Notes: generated by a model from the sequence alone, not told the origin. A stretch of 9,913 bases of DNA from Desulfuromonadaceae bacterium (GCA_021107335.1 JAIOSZ010000155.1:1-9913), one strand, 5' to 3'. Shown: positions 1 through 7,089, counted from the stretch's first letter. Numbers and translations are program-made.

Positions 1-192
1 CCAAAGGAGACCTGGAGCCTGATTGTCTGGTTCATCTACGCCGCCTTTTTGCATGCTCGTTTGACTCGCGGTTGGAGCGGCCGGCGGGCCGCCTGGTTGT
101 CGATCCTCGGTTTTGCCGCGACCCTGTTTTGCTATCTGGGAGTCCACCTTATCCCAGCTATTGGCGGTCTTCACTCCTACGGCGGCGGTTGA
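1..192 (+). CDS. ccsB: Cytochrome c biogenesis protein, CcsA/ResC type (C-terminal part only)
   Basis: The frame is open from the first base to TGA at 190-192 and gives 64 residues. It begins [20 protein letters not shown], which is the end of the WGWDPKETW region typical of the CcsA/ResC integral membrane proteins. These export and present haem for attachment to apocytochromes c in system II. After a hydrophobic segment come a basic loop (about residues 21-31), a last hydrophobic segment and a terminal GLHSYGGG; the family usually ends in a similar GLHSY sequence. The start and the haem-binding WWD region lie upstream of the window. The name follows common annotation (ccsB); in system II literature the same family is called CcsA or ResC. 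The next gene starts five bases after the stop, so they are probably co-transcribed. A longer reading of the next gene would overlap this C-terminus in another frame, which argues against that reading. Confidence 0.87.
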   Translation, partial: PKETWSLIVWFIYAAFLHARLTRGWSGRRAAWLSILGFAATLFCYLGVHLIPAIGGLHSYGGG

Positions 193-197
193 CGTTA

Positions 198-959
198 ATG
201 ACTGCGGACTCTCAGCAGCAGACACCCTGCGAGTTGCAGCCGGGGGAGACCCTTGACGATCTGCGCCTCGGCGGGTTGAAGATTATTCAGCACCAGGACG
301 GCTATCGCTTCTCTCTCGATCCGGTGTTGCTCTGTGCTTTTACCCGGGTTGCCGCGGGCGAGACGGTGGTCGATCTCGGCAGCGGCAGCGGCGTCATTCC
401 CCTGCTGATGGCCCGACGGAGCGATTCCGCGCAGATTATCGGTGTGGAGCGACAATCGACAATGGTCGATCGGTCCCGGCGCAGTGTGCTGCTCAATGGG
501 CTGGAAAGTCGCATTACGATTCAAGAAGGGGACTTGCGGCAGATTCGAAACCTGTTAGATGCCGAAAGCGCGCAGGTGGTCGTGGCCAACCCGCCCTTTC
601 GTAAAGTGGATAGCGGCCGGCTGTCGCCTCACTCGGAGCGGGCTCAGGCTCGCCACGAAGTGGCAGGCAATCTCGCTGACTTTGTTGCCGCCGCCGCTTA
701 TCTGCTCGGCAGCGGTGGGCGCTGTTATCTGGTCTATCTGGCTGAGAGATTGGCCGAACTGCTCGATCTGCTGCGCCAGGCCGGACTGGAACCGAAGCGC
801 TTACGTTGCATTCATTCGCGGACCGGGCAAGCCGCCCGCATGGTGCTGGTGGAAAGTCGCCGTGCCGGCGGGGTCGGTCTGACGATCGAAGCACCGCTGT
901 ATGTCTACGATGGGGAGTGTTACAGTGCCGAGGTGTTGGGCTGCTATGGGGAGGGATGA
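198..959 (+). CDS. trmN6: TrmN6-like tRNA1(Val) (adenine37-N6)-methyltransferase
   Basis: This is a 253-residue class I (Rossmann-fold) SAM-dependent methyltransferase. Seen: an N-terminal YRFSLDPVLLCAF segment (from about residue 36), the SAM-binding motif DLGSGSG at 59-65, and the catalytic NPPF motif at 131-134, which marks exocyclic-amine N-methyltransferases. The length and the order of these motifs fit the TrmN6/YfiC group, which methylates A37 next to the anticodon of tRNA1(Val). The ATG at 198 is chosen because it lies five bases after the upstream stop and gives a family-like N-terminus; an upstream in-frame start would overlap the end of the cytochrome c biogenesis gene. No strong Shine-Dalgarno sequence is visible, so translation may be coupled. 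The substrate is inferred from family membership; related NPPY/NPPF enzymes methylate rRNA or protein glutamine. The downstream gene is convergent, with 20 bases between the stops and no evident intrinsic terminator. Confidence 0.82.
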   Translation: MTADSQQQTPCELQPGETLDDLRLGGLKIIQHQDGYRFSLDPVLLCAFTRVAAGETVVDLGSGSGVIPLLMARRSDSAQIIGVERQSTMVDRSRRSVLLNGLESRITIQEGDLRQIRNLLDAESAQVVVANPPFRKVDSGRLSPHSERAQARHEVAGNLADFVAAAAYLLGSGGRCYLVYLAERLAELLDLLRQAGLEPKRLRCIHSRTGQAARMVLVESRRAGGVGLTIEAPLYVYDGECYSAEVLGCYGEG

Positions 960-979
960 GTTGACGGTCTGAGAACCCT

Positions 980-1519
980 TCAGGGCTTGGGGGCTGTGCT
1001 GTCGTCAGAGGGGTTGTCTTGGGCCTCCTGGCGGGCCTTGTTGACCTGAGCCTGGTGGCGAAACAGTTGCTGCATTACTTGGCGTAGTTCAGCATCGGCC
1101 AAGGGGGCCACCGCTCGGGTAATCTGGTCCTCTTCGGCGACAGAAAGCTGGGTTTGCTGCCAACGCAAAGTGGGTGTTTCGATGGCAACCGGGGCATTGT
1201 CCTGGCGGGGGCGACCACGACGCAGATAGATATCCTGAATCAGATCCTCGCCGAGGGCGGTATTGAGCCGGGCGAGGATTTTAGGTTTCATCAATTGCAG
1301 TTGCTGCATCCAAACGGCGTGATCGACCCAGACTTCCAAGGTGTTGTCGCGCATTCTGGAAGGCCGGGCGCGGGCAGCGATCTGGGGACCGACTACCTTG
1401 TCCCAGAGTTTCCAGGCACGGTAACGACGCATTTTGTCTTCCATGCCCCGTTGTTGAAACAACTTGCCGATTACGGCGCCGACGCCGTCGATGCTGCGGC
1501 TGCGATTAGATTTACTCAT
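980..1519 (-). CDS. dciA: DciA-family (DUF721) replicative helicase loader
   Basis: A 179-residue minus-strand protein whose first 100 or so residues match the DUF721/DciA pattern: a helical N-terminus, a central W-x-L-W-D-K-V-V-G block (about residues 37-44), then IAARARP and a segment NTLEVWVDHAVWMQQL. DciA is the ancestral bacterial loader of the DnaB replicative helicase, found where the phage-derived loaders DnaC or DnaI are absent. The basic RRGRPR stretch follows the domain, and the C-terminal 75 residues are Gln/Ala-rich, with a short helix-prone part and a low-complexity tail. The length is larger than the minimal domain but usual for proteobacterial forms. The start is the ATG at 1517-1519; a GAGG sequence lies upstream at a rather long spacing. 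A promoter matching sigma70 is present (1567-1594). It diverges from ffh and converges on trmN6. The family call is firm; the loader role is by family. Confidence 0.8.
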   Translation of the reverse strand: MSKSNRSRSIDGVGAVIGKLFQQRGMEDKMRRYRAWKLWDKVVGPQIAARARPSRMRDNTLEVWVDHAVWMQQLQLMKPKILARLNTALGEDLIQDIYLRRGRPRQDNAPVAIETPTLRWQQTQLSVAEEDQITRAVAPLADAELRQVMQQLFRHQAQVNKARQEAQDNPSDDSTAPKP

Positions 1520-1566
1520 GTTTTAGGGATTCCTCTAGTCCGACCCTCTGGCTGCGAAGGTTACAG

Positions 1567-1594
1567 TCTATAGGGCCGCTTTGGCGTCTGTCAA
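1567..1594 (-). promoter_or_regulatory. Probable sigma70-type promoter of dciA
   Basis: Read on the minus strand, a perfect -35 TTGACA (1589-1594) is followed by a 16-base spacer and a -10 TATAGA (1567-1572, five of six consensus bases). It points into dciA and lies about 48 bases before its start codon. Confidence 0.65.
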
Positions 1595-1812
1595 TCGCCA
1601 TAACGGTTGCGGCCCATGGCCAGCCTCTTTTCCGTGGCTCCGGGATACTAATCACCCTCCAAGGATAGCGGGGCTACTCTTGTAATACGCTGCGGGAAGG
1701 AACCGGACCTGGTTCCCAAGTAACGTCCTCAAGGGCGGCAATAGCTTGGTGTGGGTCGAGAAAATCGCCTCCTTCAAGCTGGCGATGGCTGGGTTTCTGC
1801 AGGGTTTTTCCC

Positions 1813-1841
1813 TTGACAAAGTAGGGGGGCTTAAATATAGT
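1813..1841 (+). promoter_or_regulatory. Strong sigma70-type promoter of the ffh operon
   Basis: A perfect -35 TTGACA (1813-1818), a 17-base spacer and a -10 TATAGT (1836-1841, five of six consensus bases) are visible. Transcription would start near 1848, giving a leader of about 42 bases before ffh. This supports the start codon at 1890 over any upstream in-frame start, which would precede the transcript. Confidence 0.8.
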
Positions 1842-1847
1842 TCGCAT

Positions 1848-1875
1848 TTGCGCAATTTGGCGCAACCGGTGCGCC
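1848..1875 (+). promoter_or_regulatory. Overlapping alternative hairpins or phased operator in the ffh leader
   Basis: Two perfect 6-bp inverted repeats share one arm. The first is TTGCGC (1848-1853) with GCGCAA (1860-1865). The second is GGCGCA (1859-1864) with TGCGCC (1870-1875). They cannot form together. They lie between the predicted transcription start and the Shine-Dalgarno sequence GGAGAG (1882-1887). As DNA, GCGC recurs at 1850, 1860 and 1871, about one helical turn apart. Function is not known. Confidence 0.45.
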
Positions 1876-1889
1876 TTGTTCGGAGAGCC

Positions 1890-3242
1890 ATGTTCGACAA
1901 TCTGTCTGAAAAACTTGACTCAGTCTTTAAGAAGCTGCGCGGCCATGGGGTCCTCTCTGAGGACAACATCAAGCAGACTATGCGCGAGGTGCGTCTGGCG
2001 CTGCTCGAGGCCGATGTCAACTTTCGCGTGGTCAAAGAGTTTGTCGCCACAGTGCGCGAACGTGCCGTTGGTCTGGAGGTGCTCAAGAGCCTCAACCCGG
2101 CTCAACAGGTCATTAAGGTCGTAAGGGACGAGCTCGGCCGCCTGATGGGCGAAGGCGAGGATAACAGTCTCAATCTGGCGGCGCGCCCGCCGGTAGCGAT
2201 TATGCTCTGCGGCCTGCAGGGCGCAGGCAAGACGACTTCCTGTGCCAAGCTGGCCCTGCAGTTGCGGCGCCAAAAGCACAATCCGCTGTTGGTGCCGGCC
2301 GATATTTACCGCCCAGCAGCCATCGAACAGCTCAAAACATTAGGCAAGCAGCTCGATATTGCGGTGTTCGACAGCCAGCCCGATCACGATCCTGTGCTGA
2401 TTTGTGAAGAAGCGCACCGATATGCTGAACTCAATGGCTACGACACCCTGATTCTCGACACCGCTGGTCGTCTGCATATCGACGAGCAGTTGATGGCCGA
2501 ACTGGCGAAGATCAAGGCTTCCTTGCAGCCCCGTGAGATCCTCCTAGTGGCTGATGCCATGACTGGCCAGGATGCGGTCAATGTGGCTGAGAGCTTTAAC
2601 TCACTGCTGGAAATCAGCGGTGTGATTCTGACTAAACTCGATGGCGATGCCCGTGGCGGTGCCGCCCTGTCGATTCGCGCGGTAACCGGAAAACCGATCA
2701 AGCTGGTCGGCATGGGAGAGAAACTCGACGCCCTCGAGATTTTCCACGCGGATCGTATGGCCCAGCGCATTCTTGGCATGGGCGATGTGCTGTCTCTGAT
2801 CGAAAAGGCCGAGGCGGCCATGGATCAGGATGACGCCCAGCGCATGGAGCAACAACTGCGTCAGGATGGCTTCACTTTGGAGACCTTCCGTGACCAGATG
2901 CAAACCATCAAGAAGATGGGCAACCTCGAATCGATTCTCAAGATGATTCCAGGAGCTGGCAAGGCCATGAAGCAGATGGGCAACATGCAGATGCCAGATA
3001 AAGAAATGAAAAAGATCGAGGCTATTATTAACTCCATGACCCCCCGTGAGCGGCGCGACCAGAAGATCCTCAACGGTTCGCGGCGGTTGCGTATCGCCAA
3101 GGGGAGTGGCACGACGGTGCAGGATGTTAATCAGCTTATGAAGCGCTTCGGTGAAGCGCAGAAAATGATGAAAAAGATGCAAAAAATGGGTCCTAAGGGC
3201 TTGAAAAGTCTTATGGGACGCGGAGGTGGCCTGCCTTTTTAA
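1890..3242 (+). CDS. ffh: Signal recognition particle GTPase Ffh (SRP54)
   Basis: A 450-residue protein, the usual length for Ffh. It binds the 4.5S RNA and signal sequences on nascent chains and, with FtsY, delivers ribosomes to the membrane translocon. Domains: N-terminal helical bundle (about 1-85, starting MFDNLSEKLDSVFKKL), NG GTPase domain with P-loop GLQGAGKTT at 108-116, DTAGR at 190-194 and TKLDGDARGG from 248, then a methionine-rich M domain (about 300-450) containing GNLESILKMIPG and the RNA-binding helix-turn-helix with the SGTTVQDVN segment. The ATG at 1890 is chosen because GGAGAG lies two bases before it at 1882-1887, the N-terminus fits the family, and the promoter at 1813-1841 begins transcription just upstream. 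It is the first gene of the operon that continues with rpsP, 94 bases on. All key motifs are intact. Confidence 0.97.
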   Translation: MFDNLSEKLDSVFKKLRGHGVLSEDNIKQTMREVRLALLEADVNFRVVKEFVATVRERAVGLEVLKSLNPAQQVIKVVRDELGRLMGEGEDNSLNLAARPPVAIMLCGLQGAGKTTSCAKLALQLRRQKHNPLLVPADIYRPAAIEQLKTLGKQLDIAVFDSQPDHDPVLICEEAHRYAELNGYDTLILDTAGRLHIDEQLMAELAKIKASLQPREILLVADAMTGQDAVNVAESFNSLLEISGVILTKLDGDARGGAALSIRAVTGKPIKLVGMGEKLDALEIFHADRMAQRILGMGDVLSLIEKAEAAMDQDDAQRMEQQLRQDGFTLETFRDQMQTIKKMGNLESILKMIPGAGKAMKQMGNMQMPDKEMKKIEAIINSMTPRERRDQKILNGSRRLRIAKGSGTTVQDVNQLMKRFGEAQKMMKKMQKMGPKGLKSLMGRGGGLPF

Positions 3243-3298
3243 AATCAGGCAATCGCTAAGTAAGTACCTTTTTAGTTAATAAACTATCCAGCAATCAC

Positions 3299-3312
3299 AA
3301 CGGGAAACCGTT
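3299..3312 (+). promoter_or_regulatory. GAAA-tetraloop hairpin in the rpsP leader
   Basis: AACGG (3299-3303), a GAAA loop and CCGTT (3308-3312) form a perfect 5-bp hairpin with a GNRA tetraloop, about ten bases before the AGGAGG ribosome binding site of rpsP. It may be a processing or protein-binding element; I see no run of T after it, so it is not an intrinsic terminator. Confidence 0.35.
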
Positions 3313-3336
3313 CGACACATCCAGGAGGAATAGCAC

Positions 3337-3597
3337 ATGGCAACAAAAATTAGACTAGCCCGTGGCGGCGCCAAGAAGAAGCCTTTTTATCAGGTGGTGG
3401 TAGCCGATGAGCGTTTCCCCCGTGACGGTCGTTTTATCGAAAACCTCGGCCAGTATGACCCGCGCCAGGACCCGGTAATGGTTAACATTGACGAAGATCG
3501 GGTTATGGAATGGCTGAAGAAGGGCGCACAGCCTACCGACACCGTGCGGCGTTTGCTGCGCGACAAGGGCCTCTGGGCCAAGTTCAAGCAGGCTTAA
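3337..3597 (+). CDS. rpsP: 30S ribosomal protein S16
   Basis: An 86-residue basic protein beginning [20 protein letters not shown], with [22 protein letters not shown] following; both are hallmark S16 segments. The family length is about 80-90 residues. S16 binds 16S rRNA early in small-subunit assembly. A strong AGGAGG lies nine bases before the ATG. The 94-bp gap after ffh contains the small GNRA hairpin (3299-3312) but no convincing separate promoter, so it is probably read from the ffh promoter. The gene order rpsP, KH protein, rimM, trmD, rplS is widespread in bacteria and supports the assignment. Confidence 0.98.
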   Translation: MATKIRLARGGAKKKPFYQVVVADERFPRDGRFIENLGQYDPRQDPVMVNIDEDRVMEWLKKGAQPTDTVRRLLRDKGLWAKFKQA

Positions 3598-3657
3598 ACA
3601 AGTCTGAATACAGGTCGGCGGCCGAGGTGGGAATGCTTCTTAAGGAAGGACTTACCC

Positions 3658-3891
3658 ATGAAAGAGCTCATAGAATTCATCGCCAGATCTCTCGTTGAAA
3701 AACCGGAGGCGGTAACCGTCACTCAAGAAGAGGGCGGGGATGGCAGCATGCTACTTCAGCTTGCTGCCGCGCCCGAGGACATGGGCCGGATTATCGGCAA
3801 GCAGGGACGGACAGCCAAGGCTATGCGTACCCTGTTGAATGCCAAGGCCACGCGCGAAGAAAAGCGGGCCAGTCTGCAGATTCTGGAGTAA
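3658..3891 (+). CDS. khpA: KH-domain RNA-binding protein (KhpA/YlqC family)
   Basis: A 77-residue single-domain protein. It contains the KH signature RIIGKQGR with the GKQG loop at residues 47-50, followed by a helix TAKAMRTLL, and ends shortly after the domain, as KhpA/YlqC proteins do. These bind RNA, form complexes with KhpB/Jag in some Gram-positive bacteria, and are found between rpsP and rimM in many phyla; their targets in proteobacteria are poorly defined. A good ribosome binding sequence (AAGGAAGG) precedes the ATG. The stop overlaps the rimM start in a TAATG arrangement, implying translational coupling. The family call is firm; its cellular role here is inferred from neighbours in ribosome maturation. 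Confidence 0.92.
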   Translation: MKELIEFIARSLVEKPEAVTVTQEEGGDGSMLLQLAAAPEDMGRIIGKQGRTAKAMRTLLNAKATREEKRASLQILE

Positions 3892-4427
3892 TGACGAATT
3901 CTTCCATAGAGTTGCTCCGCCTAGGCGTAGTATCCGGTACTCAAGGTCTGCGCGGTGAAGTCAAGCTGCGCGGTGAAGATCCTGATTTTTCGGTGCTACT
4001 GGAGCATGATGAGCTTTTTTTACAGCCTGCCGGTGGTGCGCCACTAGCTTGCCGAATTCTGCGCCGTAGCTCGGTTCGGGGAAACCTGGTGATTAAATTG
4101 GCCGGGCTCGACTGTGTTGAAGCGGTGCAGGGCCTGATTGGTGCTGCGGTGCTGGTCGACCTGAAACAGTTGCCCGCTCTTCCGCAGGGTGCCTACTACT
4201 GGCATCAGATGCGCGGGTTGCGAGCTGTTGATAAACGGGAAGGTGAACTCGGTACCCTCGACAAACGTTTTACCACAGCGGCTCACGATATCTATGTGAT
4301 CAACGGTCGCTACGGTGAGGTGATGATTCCGGCGGTAGCGCAATTTATCGCCGAAATTGATTTGGCCGAAGGTGTGGTTTTATTCGACCTGCCCGAGGGT
4401 CTGGTGCCAAAAGCTAATGATCTTTGA
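3891..4427 (+). CDS. rimM: 16S rRNA processing factor RimM
   Basis: A 178-residue protein, of normal RimM length. RimM assists maturation of the 30S head domain and binds S19. The N-terminal domain opens with [19 protein letters not shown], matching the family pattern G-x-[IV]-x-G-x-x-G-[LI]-[KR]-G-E-V-[KR]. The C-terminal PRC-barrel begins around YYWHQMRGL (about residue 102), a variant of the usual Y-[YF]-h-x-D/q-L-x-G-h block, and ends with [13 protein letters not shown]. The start shares its A with the last base of the KH-gene stop (TAATG). The end overlaps the trmD start by 11 bases. Expression is therefore tightly coupled on both sides. Confidence 0.95.
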   Translation: MTNSSIELLRLGVVSGTQGLRGEVKLRGEDPDFSVLLEHDELFLQPAGGAPLACRILRRSSVRGNLVIKLAGLDCVEAVQGLIGAAVLVDLKQLPALPQGAYYWHQMRGLRAVDKREGELGTLDKRFTTAAHDIYVINGRYGEVMIPAVAQFIAEIDLAEGVVLFDLPEGLVPKANDL

Positions 4428-5160
4428 ATTACTGACCCTATTTCCGGCGATGAGTGCTTCACCCTTTGCTGACAGTATTCTCGGCAAAGCGGTGGGTAAA
4501 GGGCTGATCAACATCTGTGCCCATAATCTGCGGGATTGGGCCGAGGGACGGCACCAGGTTACCGATGACACCCCCTATGGTGGTGGCGACGGCATGGTGC
4601 TCAAGCCGGAACCGGTGGCCCGAGCGCTGGACGAACTCCGTAGCCGAGGGCCCCGGCCCCGGGTCTTACTAATGACCCCTCAGGGACGGCCCTTTAAACA
4701 AAAACATGCCCAGCAGTTAGCCAAGGAAGAACGGCTGATTTTGGTCTGCGGCCGCTACGAAGGTTTCGATGAGAGGGTTCGTACCCTTGTCGACGACGAA
4801 TTCTCCCTGGGAGATTTTGTGCTGACCGGCGGCGAATTGGCGGCGATGGTCATGATCGATGCCGTCGCCAGATTAGTTCCCGGTGTGCTAGGCAGCAGCG
4901 GCAGTGCGGTAAGCGATTCCCACTCCGATGGTTTGCTCGAGCACCCTCACTACACGCGGCCCGCACTATTTCGCGATATGGCGGTGCCTGAGGTTTTGTT
5001 GTCGGGTAATCACGGGGCTATTGCTAGCTGGCGTCGTCGCGAGCAGCTACGACGGACTCTTCAGCGCCGCCCCGATCTTCTGCAAGGGGCCGAATTGAAC
5101 AAGCAGGATCGGCGTTGGCTCGAAGAACTCCGCGAGGAACAGAATGGCGGTGGCTTATGA
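4417..5160 (+). CDS. trmD: tRNA (guanine37-N1)-methyltransferase TrmD
   Basis: A 247-residue SPOUT-class methyltransferase that makes m1G37 next to the anticodon, preventing +1 frameshifting. Seen: the N-terminal [12 protein letters not shown]; the TPQGRPFKQ segment; the knot motif [11 protein letters not shown] from residue 111; [18 protein letters not shown]; and [12 protein letters not shown] from 171. Asp171 aligns with the catalytic Asp of E. coli TrmD (Asp169). All active-site segments are intact and the length is normal. The ATG at 4417 gives the standard N-terminus and overlaps the end of rimM by 11 bases; no good Shine-Dalgarno sequence is seen, which fits coupling. An in-frame start further upstream would only add unrelated residues inside rimM. 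Its stop overlaps the next start as ATGA. Confidence 0.97.
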   Translation: MIFELLTLFPAMSASPFADSILGKAVGKGLINICAHNLRDWAEGRHQVTDDTPYGGGDGMVLKPEPVARALDELRSRGPRPRVLLMTPQGRPFKQKHAQQLAKEERLILVCGRYEGFDERVRTLVDDEFSLGDFVLTGGELAAMVMIDAVARLVPGVLGSSGSAVSDSHSDGLLEHPHYTRPALFRDMAVPEVLLSGNHGAIASWRRREQLRRTLQRRPDLLQGAELNKQDRRWLEELREEQNGGGL

Positions 5161-5723
5161 AGCGGCCCTCCGTCGCGGTAGCATTGGTGCATCACCCTAT
5201 TGTCGATAAGCGGGGCGATGTAGTTAGTAGCGCCGTGACGAATCTCGATATTCACGATTTGGCTCGCACTTCAAGAACCTACGGAGTTGACAGGGTTTAT
5301 CTGGTAACTCCCCTCGTGGAGCAGCAGCAGTTGGTGGATCGCATCCTGCAACATTGGCTGCAGGGGCATGGGGCCAGCTACAATCCGAAGCGGGCGGAGG
5401 CTCTCAAGTTGGTCTCCGTGGCGGCTAGTTTGGAGGATGCTCTGGCCGACTGGCAGCACGTCAGCGGAGGAGAGCCATGGCCGGTGCTGACCGGCGCTGC
5501 AAGTCAGGGTGGTATTTCTTTTAAAAGTTGTCGGGAGAAGCTGGCCGAACGGCCACTGCTGCTGATACTAGGTACCGGTTGGGGCCTGGCGCCGGAACTT
5601 TTTGAACGAGGTTGGACGGTGCTGGAACCGATTGTCGGGGCCGGCGATACTTACAATCATTTGCCTGTGCGCTCGGCAGCTGCGATTATGCTCGATCGAC
5701 TGCTAGGGGCGGTAGAACGCTAA
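5157..5723 (+). CDS. SPOUT-fold RNA methyltransferase, Tm1570-like, substrate unassigned
   Basis: A 188-residue protein that I place in the SAM-dependent RNA methyltransferase family typified by Thermotoga maritima TM1570 (Pfam PF09936, from memory). The N-terminal half ([21 protein letters not shown], then [20 protein letters not shown]) and the C-terminal trefoil-knot region ([15 protein letters not shown], with GTGWG at 139-143, then [24 protein letters not shown]) are characteristic. In some bacteria this domain is fused to TrmD. Here it is separate, but its ATG overlaps the trmD stop (ATGA), which strongly suggests coupled synthesis. It probably acts on tRNA or rRNA; the target is not established to my knowledge. 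rplS follows 43 bases on. It could instead be annotated only as a TrmH-like protein. The family call is firm and the substrate unknown. Confidence 0.85.
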   Translation: MKRPSVAVALVHHPIVDKRGDVVSSAVTNLDIHDLARTSRTYGVDRVYLVTPLVEQQQLVDRILQHWLQGHGASYNPKRAEALKLVSVAASLEDALADWQHVSGGEPWPVLTGAASQGGISFKSCREKLAERPLLLILGTGWGLAPELFERGWTVLEPIVGAGDTYNHLPVRSAAAIMLDRLLGAVER

Positions 5724-5766
5724 ACGATAAAACCGAACACAACAGCTCATCGCTGAGGAGGAAGAT

Positions 5767-6114
5767 ATGAATATTATTGATCGTTTGGAAATGGAACAGA
5801 TGAAGAAGAACATCCCGGCTTTTAAAGGCGGAGATACCCTGCGGGTTCACGTCAAGATTGTCGAGGGCGACAAGCAGCGGATCCAGGTCTTTCAAGGGGT
5901 CTGCATCAAGCGTATGAACCGCGCCTTGGGTTCAACCTTTACTGTACGTAAGGTTTCCGGCGGCATGGGTGTTGAGCGTGTTTTCCCTCTCCATTCACCA
6001 ATTGTCGATAAAATCGAAGTGTTGATGGTTGGTCGCGTGCGCCGGGCCAAGCTCTACTACCTGCGCAAGCTGCAGGGTAAAGCCGCTCGTATTCGGGAAA
6101 AGCGTACTGCATAA
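5767..6114 (+). CDS. rplS: 50S ribosomal protein L19
   Basis: A 115-residue basic protein of the usual L19 length. It opens [20 protein letters not shown] and carries [27 protein letters not shown] and the family block [17 protein letters not shown], ending [19 protein letters not shown]19 lies at the subunit interface of the ribosome. GAGGAGG lies five bases before the ATG. It is the last gene before a strong intrinsic terminator (6131-6163), so it closes the ffh-rplS operon. Confidence 0.98.
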   Translation: MNIIDRLEMEQMKKNIPAFKGGDTLRVHVKIVEGDKQRIQVFQGVCIKRMNRALGSTFTVRKVSGGMGVERVFPLHSPIVDKIEVLMVGRVRRAKLYYLRKLQGKAARIREKRTA

Positions 6115-6130
6115 CCGGATAAGCTTTTTG

Positions 6131-6163
6131 AAAAAGGCCCCGGCATCTGTCGGGGCCTTTTTT
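6131..6163 (+). terminator. Intrinsic terminator of the ffh-rplS operon
   Basis: The stem AAAAAGGCCCCG (6131-6142) pairs perfectly with CGGGGCCTTTTT (6151-6162) around the loop GCATCTGT, and the descending arm runs directly into the T tract (to 6163). It lies 17 bases after the rplS stop. The A-rich left arm could also give weak termination on the opposite strand. Confidence 0.95.
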
Positions 6164-6229
6164 ATTCTTCAGCTAATTGTTTAGAGATTCAGATTTTGAT
6201 CTGCTAAAGCCCTGCCGATTGAGGCGACC

Positions 6230-6272
6230 TGTTCATTCGGCGCTGATGTTGTGGGGCTATTTCTGTTCATTC
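6230..6272 (+). repeat. Pair of 9-bp direct repeats upstream of rnhB
   Basis: TGTTCATTC occurs at 6230-6238 and 6264-6272, 34 bases apart start to start, in the 130-bp gap between the rplS terminator and rnhB. A small CAGAT-TTTG-ATCTG hairpin lies at 6190-6203. No convincing promoter was seen here; the repeats may be regulator half-sites or chance. Confidence 0.3.
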
Positions 6273-6294
6273 AACACATCGCATAGAAAGATTG

Positions 6295-6948
6295 ATGGTG
6301 ACCCTGGACCTATTTCCACCGGCAGAGGAGCATCCCCTGCAGTTCGAAAGGCGCCTGCAGAGGCAGGGCTACAAGGTTGTGGCGGGAATTGACGAGGCCG
6401 GTCGTGGTCCCTTGGCTGGGCCGGTATTGGCAGCTGCCGTGGTGTTGCCGAAGCACTTCGAGCTACCGGGCCTGACCGATTCGAAGAAACTCTCTCCGGC
6501 GGCTCGAGAGCGGCTCTTCCCTCTGATTCGCCAGCAGGCCCTGGCGGTGGGCATTGGTCTTGCCAGTCCGGCGGAGATCGATCAGATCAATATTCTGCAA
6601 GCCACTTTGCAGGCCATGTTGCGGGCTGTCAGCAGGCTAGCGCTGAGCCCTGACTATCTTCTTATTGACGGTATCACGCCGCTACCCCATTCACTTCCCC
6701 AGCAGACCCTCAAAAAAGGCGATAGCCGTTCTCTGTCCATTGCTGCTGCCTCGGTGGTTGCCAAAGTGGTGCGGGATCGATTGATGGTTCATTATGATCG
6801 GGTTTTTCCCGACTATGGTTTCGCCGGACACAAGGGCTATGGTAGCGCCGCCCATCGCCAGGCCATTGACCGCTTCGGCCCCTGCCCGATTCATCGGGCC
6901 ACCTTTCGTGGAGTCAAGGAGCATCTGTCGGTTCGCACAGGCCTCTGA
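6295..6948 (+). CDS. rnhB: Ribonuclease HII
   Basis: A 217-residue protein, of normal RNase HII length. It cleaves RNA in RNA:DNA hybrids, including single ribonucleotides left in DNA, and needs a divalent metal. Seen: the diagnostic AGIDEAGRGPLAGPV block, with Asp33 and Glu34; LLIDG with Asp125; KGDSRSLSIAAASVVAK, with Asp143; and GFAGHKGYG near the end. These acidic residues complete the DEDD set. Three potential start codons are in a row, TTG-ATG-GTG at 6292-6300; I choose the ATG at 6295, though only a weak AGAAAG precedes it. The rplS-rnhB order is common in this group. It lies beyond a strong terminator, and no clear promoter was found, so it may rely on an unrecognised one or on readthrough. 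Confidence 0.95.
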   Translation: MVTLDLFPPAEEHPLQFERRLQRQGYKVVAGIDEAGRGPLAGPVLAAAVVLPKHFELPGLTDSKKLSPAARERLFPLIRQQALAVGIGLASPAEIDQINILQATLQAMLRAVSRLALSPDYLLIDGITPLPHSLPQQTLKKGDSRSLSIAAASVVAKVVRDRLMVHYDRVFPDYGFAGHKGYGSAAHRQAIDRFGPCPIHRATFRGVKEHLSVRTGL

Positions 6949-7089
6949 TCTGGCCGTCACTCGTCAACTCTACTTTTGGTCTGCAGTATTCCTTTATGGT
7001 TCTTCTTAGTTTGGCTCCTACCTCATCGCGTATAACGGCAGCCCCTTGATGCGTCGATTCAGTAGAGATGGCAATAATTGCCCATCGCC
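6949..7089. other. Gap between rnhB and a convergent small gene
   Basis: No gene is visible in these 141 bases. An interrupted palindrome lies at its end (see 7067-7086). I see no intrinsic terminator for rnhB. In related genomes, as I recall, rnhB is often followed directly by a yraN-type (UPF0102) gene; none is present here. Confidence 0.5.
7067..7086. repeat. Interrupted palindrome at the end of the small minus-strand gene
   Basis: GATGGCAATAATTGCCCATC contains GGCAAT-A-ATTGCC as a perfect inverted repeat and extends to GATG/CATC with one extra C. It lies four bases past the stop of the minus-strand gene. It could be a 3' hairpin of that transcript, but no T run follows on either strand. 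Confidence 0.4.

Larger units (their letters stand above)
1520..1889. other. Divergent intergenic region between dciA and ffh
   Basis: These 370 bp hold the dciA promoter on the minus strand, the ffh promoter on the plus strand and the ffh leader hairpins, listed separately. Between the two promoters (about 1595-1812) I see no recognisable gene. A perfect dyad GGAACC-GGACCT-GGTTCC lies at 1699-1716, with unknown meaning. Open frames crossing this region on either strand lack a ribosome binding site and run over the ffh promoter, so I do not call them. Confidence 0.6.

Noticed and set aside
514..894. 126-codon minus-strand frame opposite trmN6
   Set aside because: Shadow frame; Arg/Pro/Ala-rich composition typical of the reverse strand of GC-rich genes.
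1691..1712. Minus-strand CAGGTCCGG resembling the 4.5S SRP RNA core
   Set aside because: The following bases do not give the GGAAGGAAGCAG motif and there is no long hairpin; the match is explained by the local dyad.
1674..1847. 57-codon minus-strand frame starting ATG at 1847
   Set aside because: No ribosome binding site, and it lies across the strong ffh promoter; composition is not convincing.
2601..3182. 193-codon minus-strand frame opposite ffh
   Set aside because: Shadow of the ffh coding sequence; His/Leu-rich artefact of codon bias without any family features.
6177..6392. Plus-strand frame overlapping the rnhB start
   Set aside because: It enters the conserved rnhB N-terminus in another frame and has no ribosome binding site.
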